Assembly: GCF_028682635.1 (NCBI RefSeq) | Contig: NZ_JANHLK010000015.1 | Span: 102,873-166,872 of the forward strand | Direction of reading: 5' to 3' | Length of the DNA: 64,000 nt | Source of the DNA: Pseudomonas putida | GTDB lineage: Bacteria > Pseudomonadota > Gammaproteobacteria > Pseudomonadales > Pseudomonadaceae | Part shown: piece by piece, positions 39,455 through 47,442 of the stretch | Numbering within the stretch: position 1 is the first letter of the stretch | Layout of the letters: each line of letters begins with the position of its first letter | Notes under the pieces: model-generated | The model's database searches: none | What the model was told of the DNA's origin: nothing | What the model saw: the letters and a program-made list of their open reading frames with translations, nothing else | Translations under genes and position numbers: made by a program

Positions 39455-39856
39455 ATGAACAACTGGCTGGACGAGATCAAATGGGATGCCGACGGCCTGG
39501 TGCCGGCGATTGCCCAGGACCACAAGACCGGGCGCGTCCTGATGATGGCCTGGATGAACCGCGAAGCACTGCAACTGACGGCGGCCGAGAACCGCGCCAT
39601 CTACTGGTCGCGCTCGCGTGGCAAGCTGTGGCGCAAGGGCGAAGAGTCCGGCCACGTGCAGACCCTGCATGAGATGCGCCTGGACTGCGACGCCGACGTG
39701 ATCATCCTGATGGTCGAGCAGATCGGCGACATCGCCTGTCATACCGGCCGCCAGAGCTGCTTCTACCGCGTCTATGAGAACGGCGACTGGACAACCGTCG
39801 ACCCGGTACTGAAAGATCCGCACGCCATCTATAGCGCAGGACACAAACATGAGTGA
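39455..39856 (+). CDS. hisI: Phosphoribosyl-AMP cyclohydrolase
   Basis: Third step of histidine synthesis, opening the purine ring of PR-AMP. The 133-residue monofunctional enzyme has the conserved GRVLMMAWMNREAL, the RKGEESGHVQ segment, metal ligands in DCDADV and the Cys pair in CHTGRQSCF. It overlaps hisE by 8 bases. The stand-alone hisI-hisE pair (rather than a fused hisIE) next to tatABC is typical for Pseudomonas. Confidence 0.97.
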   Translation: MNNWLDEIKWDADGLVPAIAQDHKTGRVLMMAWMNREALQLTAAENRAIYWSRSRGKLWRKGEESGHVQTLHEMRLDCDADVIILMVEQIGDIACHTGRQSCFYRVYENGDWTTVDPVLKDPHAIYSAGHKHE

Positions 39857-40181
39857 CACGTTGACCCGTCTGGCCCAGGTGCTGGAAGAGCGCAAAGGCG
39901 CCGCCGCCGACAGCTCGTACGTCGCCAGCCTGTACCACAAGGGCTTGAACAAGATTCTGGAAAAAGTCGGCGAAGAGTCGGTCGAGACCATCATTGCCGC
40001 CAAGGACGCCGCCATCAGCGGCGACTGCAGCGATGTCATCTACGAAACCGCCGATTTGTGGTTCCACAGTATGGTCATGCTCGCCCAGTTGGGGCAGCAT
40101 CCCCAGGCTGTACTCGATGAACTGGACCGTCGCTTCGGTCTGTCCGGACACGCCGAGAAAGCCTCGCGCCCGTCCGCCTGA
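39849..40181 (+). CDS. hisE: Phosphoribosyl-ATP pyrophosphatase
   Basis: Second step of histidine synthesis, converting PR-ATP to PR-AMP. The 110-residue all-alpha MazG-like enzyme shows the KVGEESVETIIAAK metal-binding motif (Glu residues about 37-49) and DVIYETADLWFHSMVML. It starts within the hisI 3' end and is followed after 25 bases by tatA. Confidence 0.97.
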   Translation: MSDTLTRLAQVLEERKGAAADSSYVASLYHKGLNKILEKVGEESVETIIAAKDAAISGDCSDVIYETADLWFHSMVMLAQLGQHPQAVLDELDRRFGLSGHAEKASRPSA

Positions 40182-40206
40182 ATAACGATTAGAGAGGAGC
40201 AGCAGC

Positions 40207-40479
40207 ATGGGCATTTTTGACTGGAAACACTGGGTCGTCATCCTGGTCGTCGTGGTTCTGGTGTTCGGCACCAAGAAACTGAAAAACCTCGGCACCGACG
40301 TTGGCGAGTCGATCAAGGGCTTCAAGAAAGCCATGAACGACGACGAAAAACCCGCCGAGCCCACCGTGACCCCGGCCCAACCGGTGCCGCCGGTACAGCC
40401 TCAGGCTTCGGTGAACCAGCCGCACACCATCGACGTGCAGGCGCAGAAAGTCGAAGAGCCGATCCGCAAAGACGTGTGA
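40207..40479 (+). CDS. tatA: Sec-independent translocase subunit TatA
   Basis: Pore-forming component of the twin-arginine export system. The 90 residues have an N-terminal membrane helix (about 6-21, HWVVILVVVVLVFG), the FGTKKLKNLGTDVGESIKGFKKAM amphipathic helix and a polar Pro-rich tail. It begins MGIFDWKHW and has GAGGAG upstream. First gene of tatABC. Confidence 0.96.
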   Translation: MGIFDWKHWVVILVVVVLVFGTKKLKNLGTDVGESIKGFKKAMNDDEKPAEPTVTPAQPVPPVQPQASVNQPHTIDVQAQKVEEPIRKDV

Positions 40480-40489
40480 GCACTGACTA

Positions 40490-40915
40490 ATGTTTGGTAT
40501 CAGCTTCTCTGAACTGCTGCTCGTCGGCCTCGTCGCCCTGCTCGTGCTGGGTCCCGAGCGCCTGCCGGGCGCTGCGCGCACCGCCGGCCTGTGGGTTGGG
40601 CGCCTCAAGCGCAGCTTCAATGCGATCAAACAGGAAGTTGAACGTGAAATCGGTGCCGACGAGATTCGTCGGCAACTGCACAACGAGCACATCCTGTCGC
40701 TTGAACAGGAGGCCCGAAAGATCTTCTCGCCGACCCAGCAGCAGCCGACGCCCGTCGAGCCTGTGGCGACGCAGACGGTTGATGCGCCTGCCGTTGAATC
40801 TGCGCCTGTGCAAGCTGCACCTGTCGCAGCGACGCCGGTCGCGCCCGTTGCACCCGCGGCTGCGCCCGTTGCGCCGGCCCCTCATGACCCAACACTGCCG
40901 CCGCGAGCCCCATGA
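40490..40915 (+). CDS. tatB: Sec-independent translocase subunit TatB
   Basis: Partner of TatC in twin-arginine substrate recognition. The 141 residues carry the N-terminal helix and LVGLVALLVLGPERLPGAARTAG (the LGPERLP hinge is diagnostic), a long amphipathic region to about 70 and a low-complexity Ala/Pro/Val tail (about 85-135). It overlaps tatC by ATGA. Confidence 0.96.
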   Translation: MFGISFSELLLVGLVALLVLGPERLPGAARTAGLWVGRLKRSFNAIKQEVEREIGADEIRRQLHNEHILSLEQEARKIFSPTQQQPTPVEPVATQTVDAPAVESAPVQAAPVAATPVAPVAPAAAPVAPAPHDPTLPPRAP

Positions 40916-41706
40916 GCGATCTTCCTGAAAACGACCAGCACATGCCGCTGGTTTCGCACCTCACCGAGTTGCGTACCCGCCTGCTGCGCTGCGTAGCGGC
41001 GATCTTCATCATCTTCGCCGGGTTGTTTGCATTCACCCAGCAGATCTACACCTTCGTCTCGACACCACTGCGCGCGTACCTGCCCGCCGGCGCGACGATG
41101 ATTGCCACCGATGTGTCGTCGCCGTTCCTGACGCCACTGAAGCTGACCATGATGGTGTCGCTGTTCCTGGCGATCCCGGTGATCCTGCACCAGATCTGGG
41201 GCTTCATCGCACCGGGCCTGTACAAGCACGAGAAGCGCATCGCCGTGCCCCTGCTGTGCTCGAGCATCGTGCTGTTCTACGCCGGCATGGCGTTCGCCTA
41301 TTTCCTGGTGTTCCCGCTGATCTTCAAGTTCTTCGCCGCCGCCACCCCGGCCGGCGTGGAAATGATGACCGACATCACCAGCTACCTCGATTTCGTCATG
41401 ACGCTGTTCTTCGCCTTCGGCGTGGCGTTCGAGATCCCGGTGGCCGTGGTGCTGCTGGTGTGGATCGGCGTGGTCGACGTCAAGTACCTGAAGAAAATCC
41501 GCCCGTATGTGATCATCGGCTGCTTCGTGGTCGGCATGATCCTGACCCCGCCGGACATTTTCTCGCAGACCCTGCTGGCCGTACCGATGTGGCTGCTGTT
41601 CGAGATCGGCATCCTGTTTGGCAGCCTGATCAGCAAGCGTGGCGAACACCCGGACGACCAGCCTGTCGACGATCACAACGACCAGCCGCCAGCGACCCAA
41701 CCGTGA
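40912..41706 (+). CDS. tatC: Sec-independent translocase subunit TatC
   Basis: Six-helix membrane protein that is the receptor for twin-arginine signal peptides. The 264 residues start with the conserved HLTELRTRLLRC region and contain FIAPGLYKHEKR, the FAFGVAFEIPVAVVLLVWIGVV segment and the RPYVIIGCFVVGMILTPPD motif. The C-terminal tail is acidic and His/Gln/Pro-rich. It overlaps rsmE by four bases. Confidence 0.97.
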   Translation: MSDLPENDQHMPLVSHLTELRTRLLRCVAAIFIIFAGLFAFTQQIYTFVSTPLRAYLPAGATMIATDVSSPFLTPLKLTMMVSLFLAIPVILHQIWGFIAPGLYKHEKRIAVPLLCSSIVLFYAGMAFAYFLVFPLIFKFFAAATPAGVEMMTDITSYLDFVMTLFFAFGVAFEIPVAVVLLVWIGVVDVKYLKKIRPYVIIGCFVVGMILTPPDIFSQTLLAVPMWLLFEIGILFGSLISKRGEHPDDQPVDDHNDQPPATQP

Positions 41707-42410
41707 ACCTGCTGCTCCTTGAAGAGGCCGACTTCATTGCGGCCGACCGGGTCGTGCTGCGTGATCGCCGGTTGACCCACATGCAGGAAGTCCACCGCTG
41801 TGAAGTCGGTGACAGCATGCGTGTCGGCCGTATCGGTGGCCTGATGGGCTCGGCCGAGGTCCTGCGCCTGGACGCCAGCGAGGCGGAACTGCGCGTCACC
41901 CTCGACCAGCCACCGCCCGCCAAGCTACCGCTGACCCTGGTCCTGGCCCTGCCACGGCCCAAGATGCTCCGCAGGGTGTTCCAGACCGTTGCGGCCATGG
42001 GTGTTCCACGAATCGTGCTGGTGAACAGCTACCGCGTCGAGAAGAGCTTCTGGCAGACGCCGTTCCTGGAGCCTGAGGCCATTCGCGAGCAATTGATCCT
42101 TGGCCTCGAACAGGCCAGGGACAGTGTCTTGCCGCAAGTGGTGATCGAGAAGCGCTTCAAACCGTTCGTCGAAGATCGCCTGCCCGCCATCACCGAGGGC
42201 ACCCTCGGCCTGGTTGGTCATCCGGGCCAATACCCGCCCTGCCCCCGCGCCCTGACCGAGCCGGTGACCCTGGCCATCGGCCCGGAAGGTGGCTGGATCC
42301 CCTACGAGATCGACTTGCTGGGCAAATCCGGCCTGCAACCGGTGCAATTGGGCGAGCGCATCCTGCGCGTGGAAACTGCCGTCACGGCACTGCTGGCACG
42401 ACTCTTCTAA
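41703..42410 (+). CDS. rsmE: 16S rRNA (uracil1498-N3)-methyltransferase
   Basis: SPOUT-family SAM-dependent enzyme that methylates U1498 in the decoding region of 16S rRNA. The 235 residues have an N-terminal PUA-like domain (VLRDRRLTHMQEVHRCEVGD) and a C-terminal trefoil-knot domain with LALPRPKMLRRVFQTVAAMG, AIGPEGGW and LGERILRVETAVTALLARL. The GTG at 41703 overlaps the tatC stop (GTGA) and gives the standard length. Confidence 0.96.
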   Translation: MNLLLLEEADFIAADRVVLRDRRLTHMQEVHRCEVGDSMRVGRIGGLMGSAEVLRLDASEAELRVTLDQPPPAKLPLTLVLALPRPKMLRRVFQTVAAMGVPRIVLVNSYRVEKSFWQTPFLEPEAIREQLILGLEQARDSVLPQVVIEKRFKPFVEDRLPAITEGTLGLVGHPGQYPPCPRALTEPVTLAIGPEGGWIPYEIDLLGKSGLQPVQLGERILRVETAVTALLARLF

Positions 42411-42528
42411 ATCCAGACGCTCCCCCCGGCTCATCATTTATCCGCCCATCGGGCAGCGACTACAGAACCCAGCGCCTCTGCCGATACACCTCCCATGAAA
42501 CCAATGTGTGGTCCAAGGGAGTTGCAGC

Positions 42529-44445
42529 ATGTACCAATGGCTGGCCGATAAACTGGGTAACGTGAGCGTAAACCGCAAGCTGGGCGTCGGCTTCGGTCTT
42601 GTGCTGCTGCTGACGATGCTGATCACCTTCACCGGCTGGACCGGCCTGAGCGACGTCACCCGTCGCGGTGATGGGCTGGGGTTCATCTCCGAGATCAACG
42701 GGATGACCAAGGACCTGCGCATCGCCCGCCTGGATTACGAAATGCGTCGCGGCGAACAAGGCCCCGGCGCCGTCAGTGATTTGCTGGGCAAGCTCGACAC
42801 CAGCCTGCAAGCGGCTCGCAAGATGATCGAGCAACCCGCCGACGTGGCCATGATCGACCAGCAACTGGCCGCCGTCAGCCAATACAAGCAAGCCTTCGCC
42901 GCCATGACCCAGGCCGGCGTTAGCCGCGAAGACGCCCGCAGCAAACTGGGCTCCACCGCCGACAATGCCGTGGCCAAAGTGGCCGAAGTGGAAAAAGCCA
43001 TGCTGCAAGGCGACAGCGTGGCGCAGTTCAACAGCGTGATCGACCTGAGCAAGCTGATCCAGCAGGCGCGCTTCCAGGTGCGTGGCTACACCTACAGCGG
43101 CAAGGCCGAGGCCGAGCAGCCGGCGCTGGACGCCATCGACAACGCCCTGAAATACCTGCAAAGCCTGCCGTCGCAGCTGCCGGAACAACACATCGGCAAC
43201 CTGCAGCAAGCGACCGACTCGCTCAAGGCCTACCGCGCCGCGGTCAGCCAGTACCGCGATTCCCAGACCGCCAGCGCCGACGCCTTCAAACGCATGGCCG
43301 CCCAGGGCGAGATCCTGCTCGAGGTCAGCAACAAGCTCACCGTCTCGCAAACCCTGGTACGCGATACCGACGTAGCGCACGCCAAGAACATGCTGTTGCT
43401 GGCCACCGTCCTGGCGCTGGTCTTTGGCTTGTTTGCGGCCTGGGCTATCACTCGGCAGATCGTGATTCCGCTGAACCAGACCCTCAAGGCGGCCGAGCGC
43501 ATCGCTGCCGGCGACCTGACCCACAACCTGCTCTCCCAGCGCCAGGACGAACTTGGCCAACTGCAACGGGCCATCCAGCGCATGACCCAGGGCTTGCGTG
43601 AACTGATCGGCGGCATCAGCGACGGCGTTACGCAAATTGCCAGCGCCGCCGAAGAGCTGTCAGCCGTCACCGAGCAAACCAGCGCCGGCGTCACCAGCCA
43701 GAAGGTCGAGACCGACCAGGTGGCCACCGCCATGAATGAAATGACCGCCACGGTGCAAGAAGTCGCGCGTAACGCCGAGGAAGCCTCAGAGGCCGCCGTC
43801 GCCGCCGATCAACAGGCCCGCGAAGGCGACAAGGTGGTGGGTGAAGCCATCGCACAGATCGAGCGCCTGGCCAAGGAAGTGGGTCACTCCACCGAAGCCA
43901 TGGGCGAACTCAAGCGCGAAAGCGACAAGATCGGCAGCGTGCTCGACGTGATCAAGTCCGTCGCCCAGCAAACCAACCTGCTGGCGCTCAACGCGGCCAT
44001 CGAAGCGGCCCGTGCCGGCGAAGCCGGGCGAGGTTTTGCCGTGGTCGCCGATGAAGTACGCAGCCTGGCGCAACGCACACAGAAATCCACCGAGGAGATC
44101 GAAGAGCTGATCGTCGGCCTGCAAAACGGCACCCAGCAGGTGGCGACCATCATGGACAACAGTCGCGCCCTGACCGACAGCAGCGTGGAACTGACCCGTC
44201 GCGCCGGCGGCTCACTGGAGAACATCACCCGCACGGTGTCGGCGATCCAGGCAATGAACCAGCAGATTGCCGCCGCCGCCGAACAGCAGAGCGCCGTGGC
44301 CGAAGAGATCAACCGCAGCGTGCTGAACGTGCGTGATGTGTCGGATCAGACGTCCGCAGCAAGTGAAGAGACGGCGGCGTCCAGCATTGAGCTGGCGCGC
44401 CTGGGGACGCATTTGCAGATGCTGGTGGGGCGGTTCAAGGTTTGA
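42529..44445 (+). CDS. Methyl-accepting chemotaxis protein with HBM-type sensor domain
   Basis: A 638-residue transmembrane chemoreceptor. It has TM1 (about 23-45), a periplasmic helical region of about 240 residues resembling the helical bimodular (HBM) domain of P. putida McpS, TM2 (about 288-308), HAMP (to about 360) and a signalling domain whose tip is SVAQQTNLLALNAAIEAARAGEAGRGFAVVADEVR. The McpS likeness is strong at TM1 (VNRKLGVGFGLVLLLTML), in LTDLRIARL-like RIARLDYEMRRG and throughout the cytoplasmic part. McpS senses TCA-cycle acids; the ligand here is unknown. ATG 42529 has AAGGGAG upstream. Confidence 0.92.
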   Translation: MYQWLADKLGNVSVNRKLGVGFGLVLLLTMLITFTGWTGLSDVTRRGDGLGFISEINGMTKDLRIARLDYEMRRGEQGPGAVSDLLGKLDTSLQAARKMIEQPADVAMIDQQLAAVSQYKQAFAAMTQAGVSREDARSKLGSTADNAVAKVAEVEKAMLQGDSVAQFNSVIDLSKLIQQARFQVRGYTYSGKAEAEQPALDAIDNALKYLQSLPSQLPEQHIGNLQQATDSLKAYRAAVSQYRDSQTASADAFKRMAAQGEILLEVSNKLTVSQTLVRDTDVAHAKNMLLLATVLALVFGLFAAWAITRQIVIPLNQTLKAAERIAAGDLTHNLLSQRQDELGQLQRAIQRMTQGLRELIGGISDGVTQIASAAEELSAVTEQTSAGVTSQKVETDQVATAMNEMTATVQEVARNAEEASEAAVAADQQAREGDKVVGEAIAQIERLAKEVGHSTEAMGELKRESDKIGSVLDVIKSVAQQTNLLALNAAIEAARAGEAGRGFAVVADEVRSLAQRTQKSTEEIEELIVGLQNGTQQVATIMDNSRALTDSSVELTRRAGGSLENITRTVSAIQAMNQQIAAAAEQQSAVAEEINRSVLNVRDVSDQTSAASEETAASSIELARLGTHLQMLVGRFKV

Positions 44446-44458
44446 GGTGATTCACCTG

Positions 44459-44481
44459 CCTCGGTTCACTACGGACCGAGG
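44459..44481. other. Stem-loop after the chemoreceptor gene
   Basis: CCTCGGT and ACCGAGG flank a 9-base loop shortly after the stop at 44445. No T-tract follows on plus, so it may stabilise the 3' end rather than terminate. Confidence 0.4.
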
Positions 44482-44566
44482 TGATGCAATTTAGCCAGGC
44501 AGAGGTATTCCAGTACGGTCATGTGCGGGATTATCGAACTGCTCAAAAGCGCTCATGAAGTCATCA

Positions 44567-44716
44567 TTACCTCGTTCGCTCGATGTAATGGTCGAAAGGG
44601 CGGCCGGCGACCCCAGGACGGGTGACGCCAATCACATTGATTTCGGGCACGTCATCGCCTTGGGCGACTTGCAGGCTGTTGCGCGCGACCTTGGCGATCA
44701 GGGAAATCGATAACAC
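44567..44716 (-). pseudogene. Possible 3' remnant of an unidentified gene
   Basis: On the minus strand a short frame from a GTG at 44716 reads VLSISLIAKVARNSLQVAQG, continues through DDVPEINVIGVTRPGVAGRP, and ends FDHYIERTR before TAA. The codons are GC-rich at the third position like the core genome, whereas the sequence immediately to the right is AT-rich. In-frame upstream there are only about six further codons before a stop. It looks like the C-terminal end of a larger protein whose 5' part was lost when the adjacent island was inserted, but I do not recognise the family. It could also be a genuine small ORF. Confidence 0.35.
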
Positions 44717-44768
44717 TAAAATCCGCCTAAAAAACTTTGGATACTAAATCATTATCAGGACTTTGACC

Positions 44769-44788
44769 GCCTATCAGAACTGATAGGT
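44769..44788. promoter_or_regulatory. Perfect dyad resembling a LuxR-type (las/lux) box
   Basis: CCTATCAG-AA-CTGATAGG (44770-44787) is a perfect 8+2+8 inverted repeat, with G before and T after. It keeps the CT-N12-AG outline of lux boxes and matches the lasB operator layout CCTGCCAG-TT-CTGGCAGG at most positions. It lies 60 bases before the PI-PLC start codon. Another dimeric regulator could equally bind it. Confidence 0.5.
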
Positions 44789-44846
44789 CTCAAACGACGT
44801 TACTTGTGCTCCACTTGTTCCCGCCTACATTTGAGCGGTGACCAAC

Positions 44847-47183
44847 ATGACCATTCAGCAGCAGAGCCAAGCCTCCGACGTTGACCTTTCAGATAACTTT
44901 CTACCCCGTCTTACCGTATCTGACACAGCAAACAATGTTTTAATCTACAACAACCTGGTAAATAGCCCAACTATCAACATCCAGTCGCTGACTGGTTTCA
45001 ATAGCAAAACAAAGCTATGGCTGCATTGTGAATGCACTTACGCCAATGGATATCCTGGCTTTCTAACCTTGGCCGAAGCAGTATCCATTGGCGTTTCGAC
45101 AGGCGAAACAGCATTCACCTGCGAACTACCGCTTGAGCAACTTTCCAAGCTTGGTGACAACACCAAGATCACAATCATCTTGATGATAAGTACCGACGGC
45201 ACTCTAAATGAACACTCACTCCACGTCGTTCGTCACCACTTGGAATTCCGACACAATGAAGCCTCGACAAATTACAGCCGATGGATGACAGATAGTGGTC
45301 CACTCATAGAACTTCTGAAAATACACGAACTGATACTGCCAGAGGCCCATAATGCTGGCGTGGACAAGGAAGGGTCAGAATTTCCAGGTGTTCGATGGGG
45401 CGCCTGTCAAGATAAAACATTCACCAATCAACTACAAGGCGGCATGCGAGTTCTGGACTTAAGAGTTTACAGACACATAGATCACGTGGGCACTATTCAA
45501 GAGTTTAGATTTCAACACGAGAGGTACCATGCCAGCCGCTATTTGCACAACTGCATTCAAGAAGTTCGTCAATTTGCAATACAAAATCCTTTAGAAATCG
45601 TGATAATGGATTTTCATGAAAAGGTTCTCCCCGACGCGGACAACCGCGTCAAAGACATGCTAGAAGCTGCTCTCAGTGATCGTTGTATTCCGTGGGCCGC
45701 ACGGGGCTTGACGATCGGGCAAATCCGGCAGCAACACCCTGGCAGGAATATTATTATTGCCTGGGATGATTGGGATCCATCGAGACTGTATCTTTGGGGG
45801 AAAGTTTATCAGACTTGGAACAGCCAAAACACTAATACACCGACCACACTAAAAAACCATATGATTGAAATCATGGCCGATCCACCAAAGAATCAGCTAT
45901 GGTCGATGCTTGCTGCTGGCTACACTCCGATAGGAGGACCCACCCGCTTTACAACTAACGAAATACATTGGGACTATTTCTTTAGTAGCATTGGGTCTGG
46001 TCGTTATAGAACGCCAACTAAAGGCAACATGATCAACATTGATTTTTTTGCATCAACAGGAGTAGTCGACCGATGCATCAGCGCCACGCGAGCAAGGGCG
46101 TTGGCCGCTCATCAAAGCACCACCTTGAATTTTCGGGCTCGCGAGGTGACAGATACCTCGACAACGTTAGTCTGGAGTAAACCAGAGGATAGCGAGCAGG
46201 TTGAGTACTACAAGTTATTTATCGATGGATATGCTTTCAACATTGAAAACAATGAATATACATTCCATGAGCTAACGCCCGGCAGGGAATACCATTATAA
46301 AGTAGTGGCTCACTTTGCCTCTGGAGACGGCAACCCTTCCGAAATCAAAGTCAGAAATACAGACACTACCCCCCCCAGCAAACCTGGCAACCTTACAGCA
46401 TCCGAAATCCAGGCCCGTTCCACCACCCTGAATTGGACTCCGTCAACTGATAACGGCGACATATCCGGCTATAAAATCTACCGCAACACCACACCAATCG
46501 ACACGACCTCCGCAACTTCATATGTTGACCGTTCCCTTACCCCACTTACGAACTACAGATACATCGTTCAGGCGTTCGATTATGGAGGAAACGAAACCAA
46601 CTCCGATCCACTCGATATCACCACGCCAGAAGGGATTGCTCCCTCCAGACCGAACAACCTTAAAGCAACTGCAGTTACGGCCAACTCTATTAATCTGCAG
46701 TGGGAGGCTTCTACTGATAACGTTAAAGTTACTGGCTATGACGTTCTCCGCAACGGCGACCCGATCGACAGAGTTACCAGCACTTCTTTTTTCGACAGAG
46801 GCCTCGACGGATCTACGACATACGCTCACCAAATTCGCGCATTGGATGCCGCTGGAAACTTTACCGACTCTGAATTTCTGTTTACACGCACACTCGACGG
46901 AGGAGCCCCCAGCAAGCCAACCAACCTTAAAGTAATCTCCATGGGGGGCAAAGATTACCTGGTGTGGAACAGTTCAACTGACAACGTCAAGGTCGTAAAA
47001 TATGAAATTCGTCGAAACACCAACCTATTAGGCTCGACAGAGCATTTAGATTTTGATGTGCAGGGCTTCGTAACCGAAGACAGTTTCAGACCTTGTACAT
47101 ATATAGTAAGAGCGCTGGATAGTAATTCTAACTACAGTGACTCCGACCCCCTGCGACTTGACGCCTTCGGTTCGGGCACATGA
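44847..47183 (+). CDS. PI-PLC X-domain protein with four fibronectin type III repeats
   Basis: 778 residues in three parts. Residues 1-140 are a beta-rich region I do not recognise. About 145-410 is a phosphatidylinositol-specific phospholipase C X-like domain: catalytic His168 in LPEAHNAG, Asp204/Arg206 in GGMRVLDLRVY and the second His, H224, in FQHERYH match the B. cereus PI-PLC H32, D67/R69 and H82. Four FN3 modules follow (starting near 424, 509, 598 and 687), each of the last three opening with PSKP/PSRP-NL and sharing W-STDN-V-GY. There is no Sec signal peptide. I chose ATG 44847 (GGTGA 5 bases upstream) over GTG 44838. The DNA is clearly AT-richer than its neighbours, with non-core codon use, indicating horizontal transfer. 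It may act on eukaryotic or bacterial phospholipids or GPI anchors; substrate and export route are unknown. Confidence 0.85.
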   Translation: MTIQQQSQASDVDLSDNFLPRLTVSDTANNVLIYNNLVNSPTINIQSLTGFNSKTKLWLHCECTYANGYPGFLTLAEAVSIGVSTGETAFTCELPLEQLSKLGDNTKITIILMISTDGTLNEHSLHVVRHHLEFRHNEASTNYSRWMTDSGPLIELLKIHELILPEAHNAGVDKEGSEFPGVRWGACQDKTFTNQLQGGMRVLDLRVYRHIDHVGTIQEFRFQHERYHASRYLHNCIQEVRQFAIQNPLEIVIMDFHEKVLPDADNRVKDMLEAALSDRCIPWAARGLTIGQIRQQHPGRNIIIAWDDWDPSRLYLWGKVYQTWNSQNTNTPTTLKNHMIEIMADPPKNQLWSMLAAGYTPIGGPTRFTTNEIHWDYFFSSIGSGRYRTPTKGNMINIDFFASTGVVDRCISATRARALAAHQSTTLNFRAREVTDTSTTLVWSKPEDSEQVEYYKLFIDGYAFNIENNEYTFHELTPGREYHYKVVAHFASGDGNPSEIKVRNTDTTPPSKPGNLTASEIQARSTTLNWTPSTDNGDISGYKIYRNTTPIDTTSATSYVDRSLTPLTNYRYIVQAFDYGGNETNSDPLDITTPEGIAPSRPNNLKATAVTANSINLQWEASTDNVKVTGYDVLRNGDPIDRVTSTSFFDRGLDGSTTYAHQIRALDAAGNFTDSEFLFTRTLDGGAPSKPTNLKVISMGGKDYLVWNSSTDNVKVVKYEIRRNTNLLGSTEHLDFDVQGFVTEDSFRPCTYIVRALDSNSNYSDSDPLRLDAFGSGT

Positions 47184-47336
47184 CCAGAGCAGCGCGATAA
47201 CCAGTAGCTCTACCATCTGGAGTGGAGGCGCTCGGAGGTACAGAGCGTCATCCGGACGACCACAAATGGTCCTGGCATGAATGCTGATGCTGGTTCGCAT
47301 GTTTAAGGGTTTATGCGGGATTTAGTGGCTTAAAGC

Positions 47337-47406
47337 AAAAGATCGCAGCCTTTGGCAGCTTCTACAGGGGAAAATCCGTAGGAACCGCCGAAGATTGCGA
47401 TCTTTT
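47337..47406. repeat. Degenerate REP pair, aaaagatcgcagcc type
   Basis: aaaagatcgcagcctttggc then agcttctacagggg and a decayed mirror ending gattgcgatctttt. The better preserved copy of this subtype is at 53641-53729. It lies between the PI-PLC gene and the terminator before opgH. Confidence 0.65.
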
Positions 47407-47414
47407 CTTGAGCG

Positions 47415-47440
47415 ACCGCTCCTTACGGAGCGGTTTTTTT
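47415..47440 (+). terminator. Rho-independent terminator downstream of the PI-PLC gene
   Basis: ACCGCTCC-TTAC-GGAGCGGT followed by seven T residues, oriented on plus; it directly abuts the opgH stop. The 150 bases between the PI-PLC stop and the REP hold nothing else recognisable. Confidence 0.8.
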
Positions 47441-47442
47441 CG

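Noticed and set aside
44838..44846. GTG at 44838 as the start of the PI-PLC gene
   Set aside because: Its spacing to the upstream GAG is only 3 bases, whereas GGTGA lies 5 bases before the ATG at 44847.
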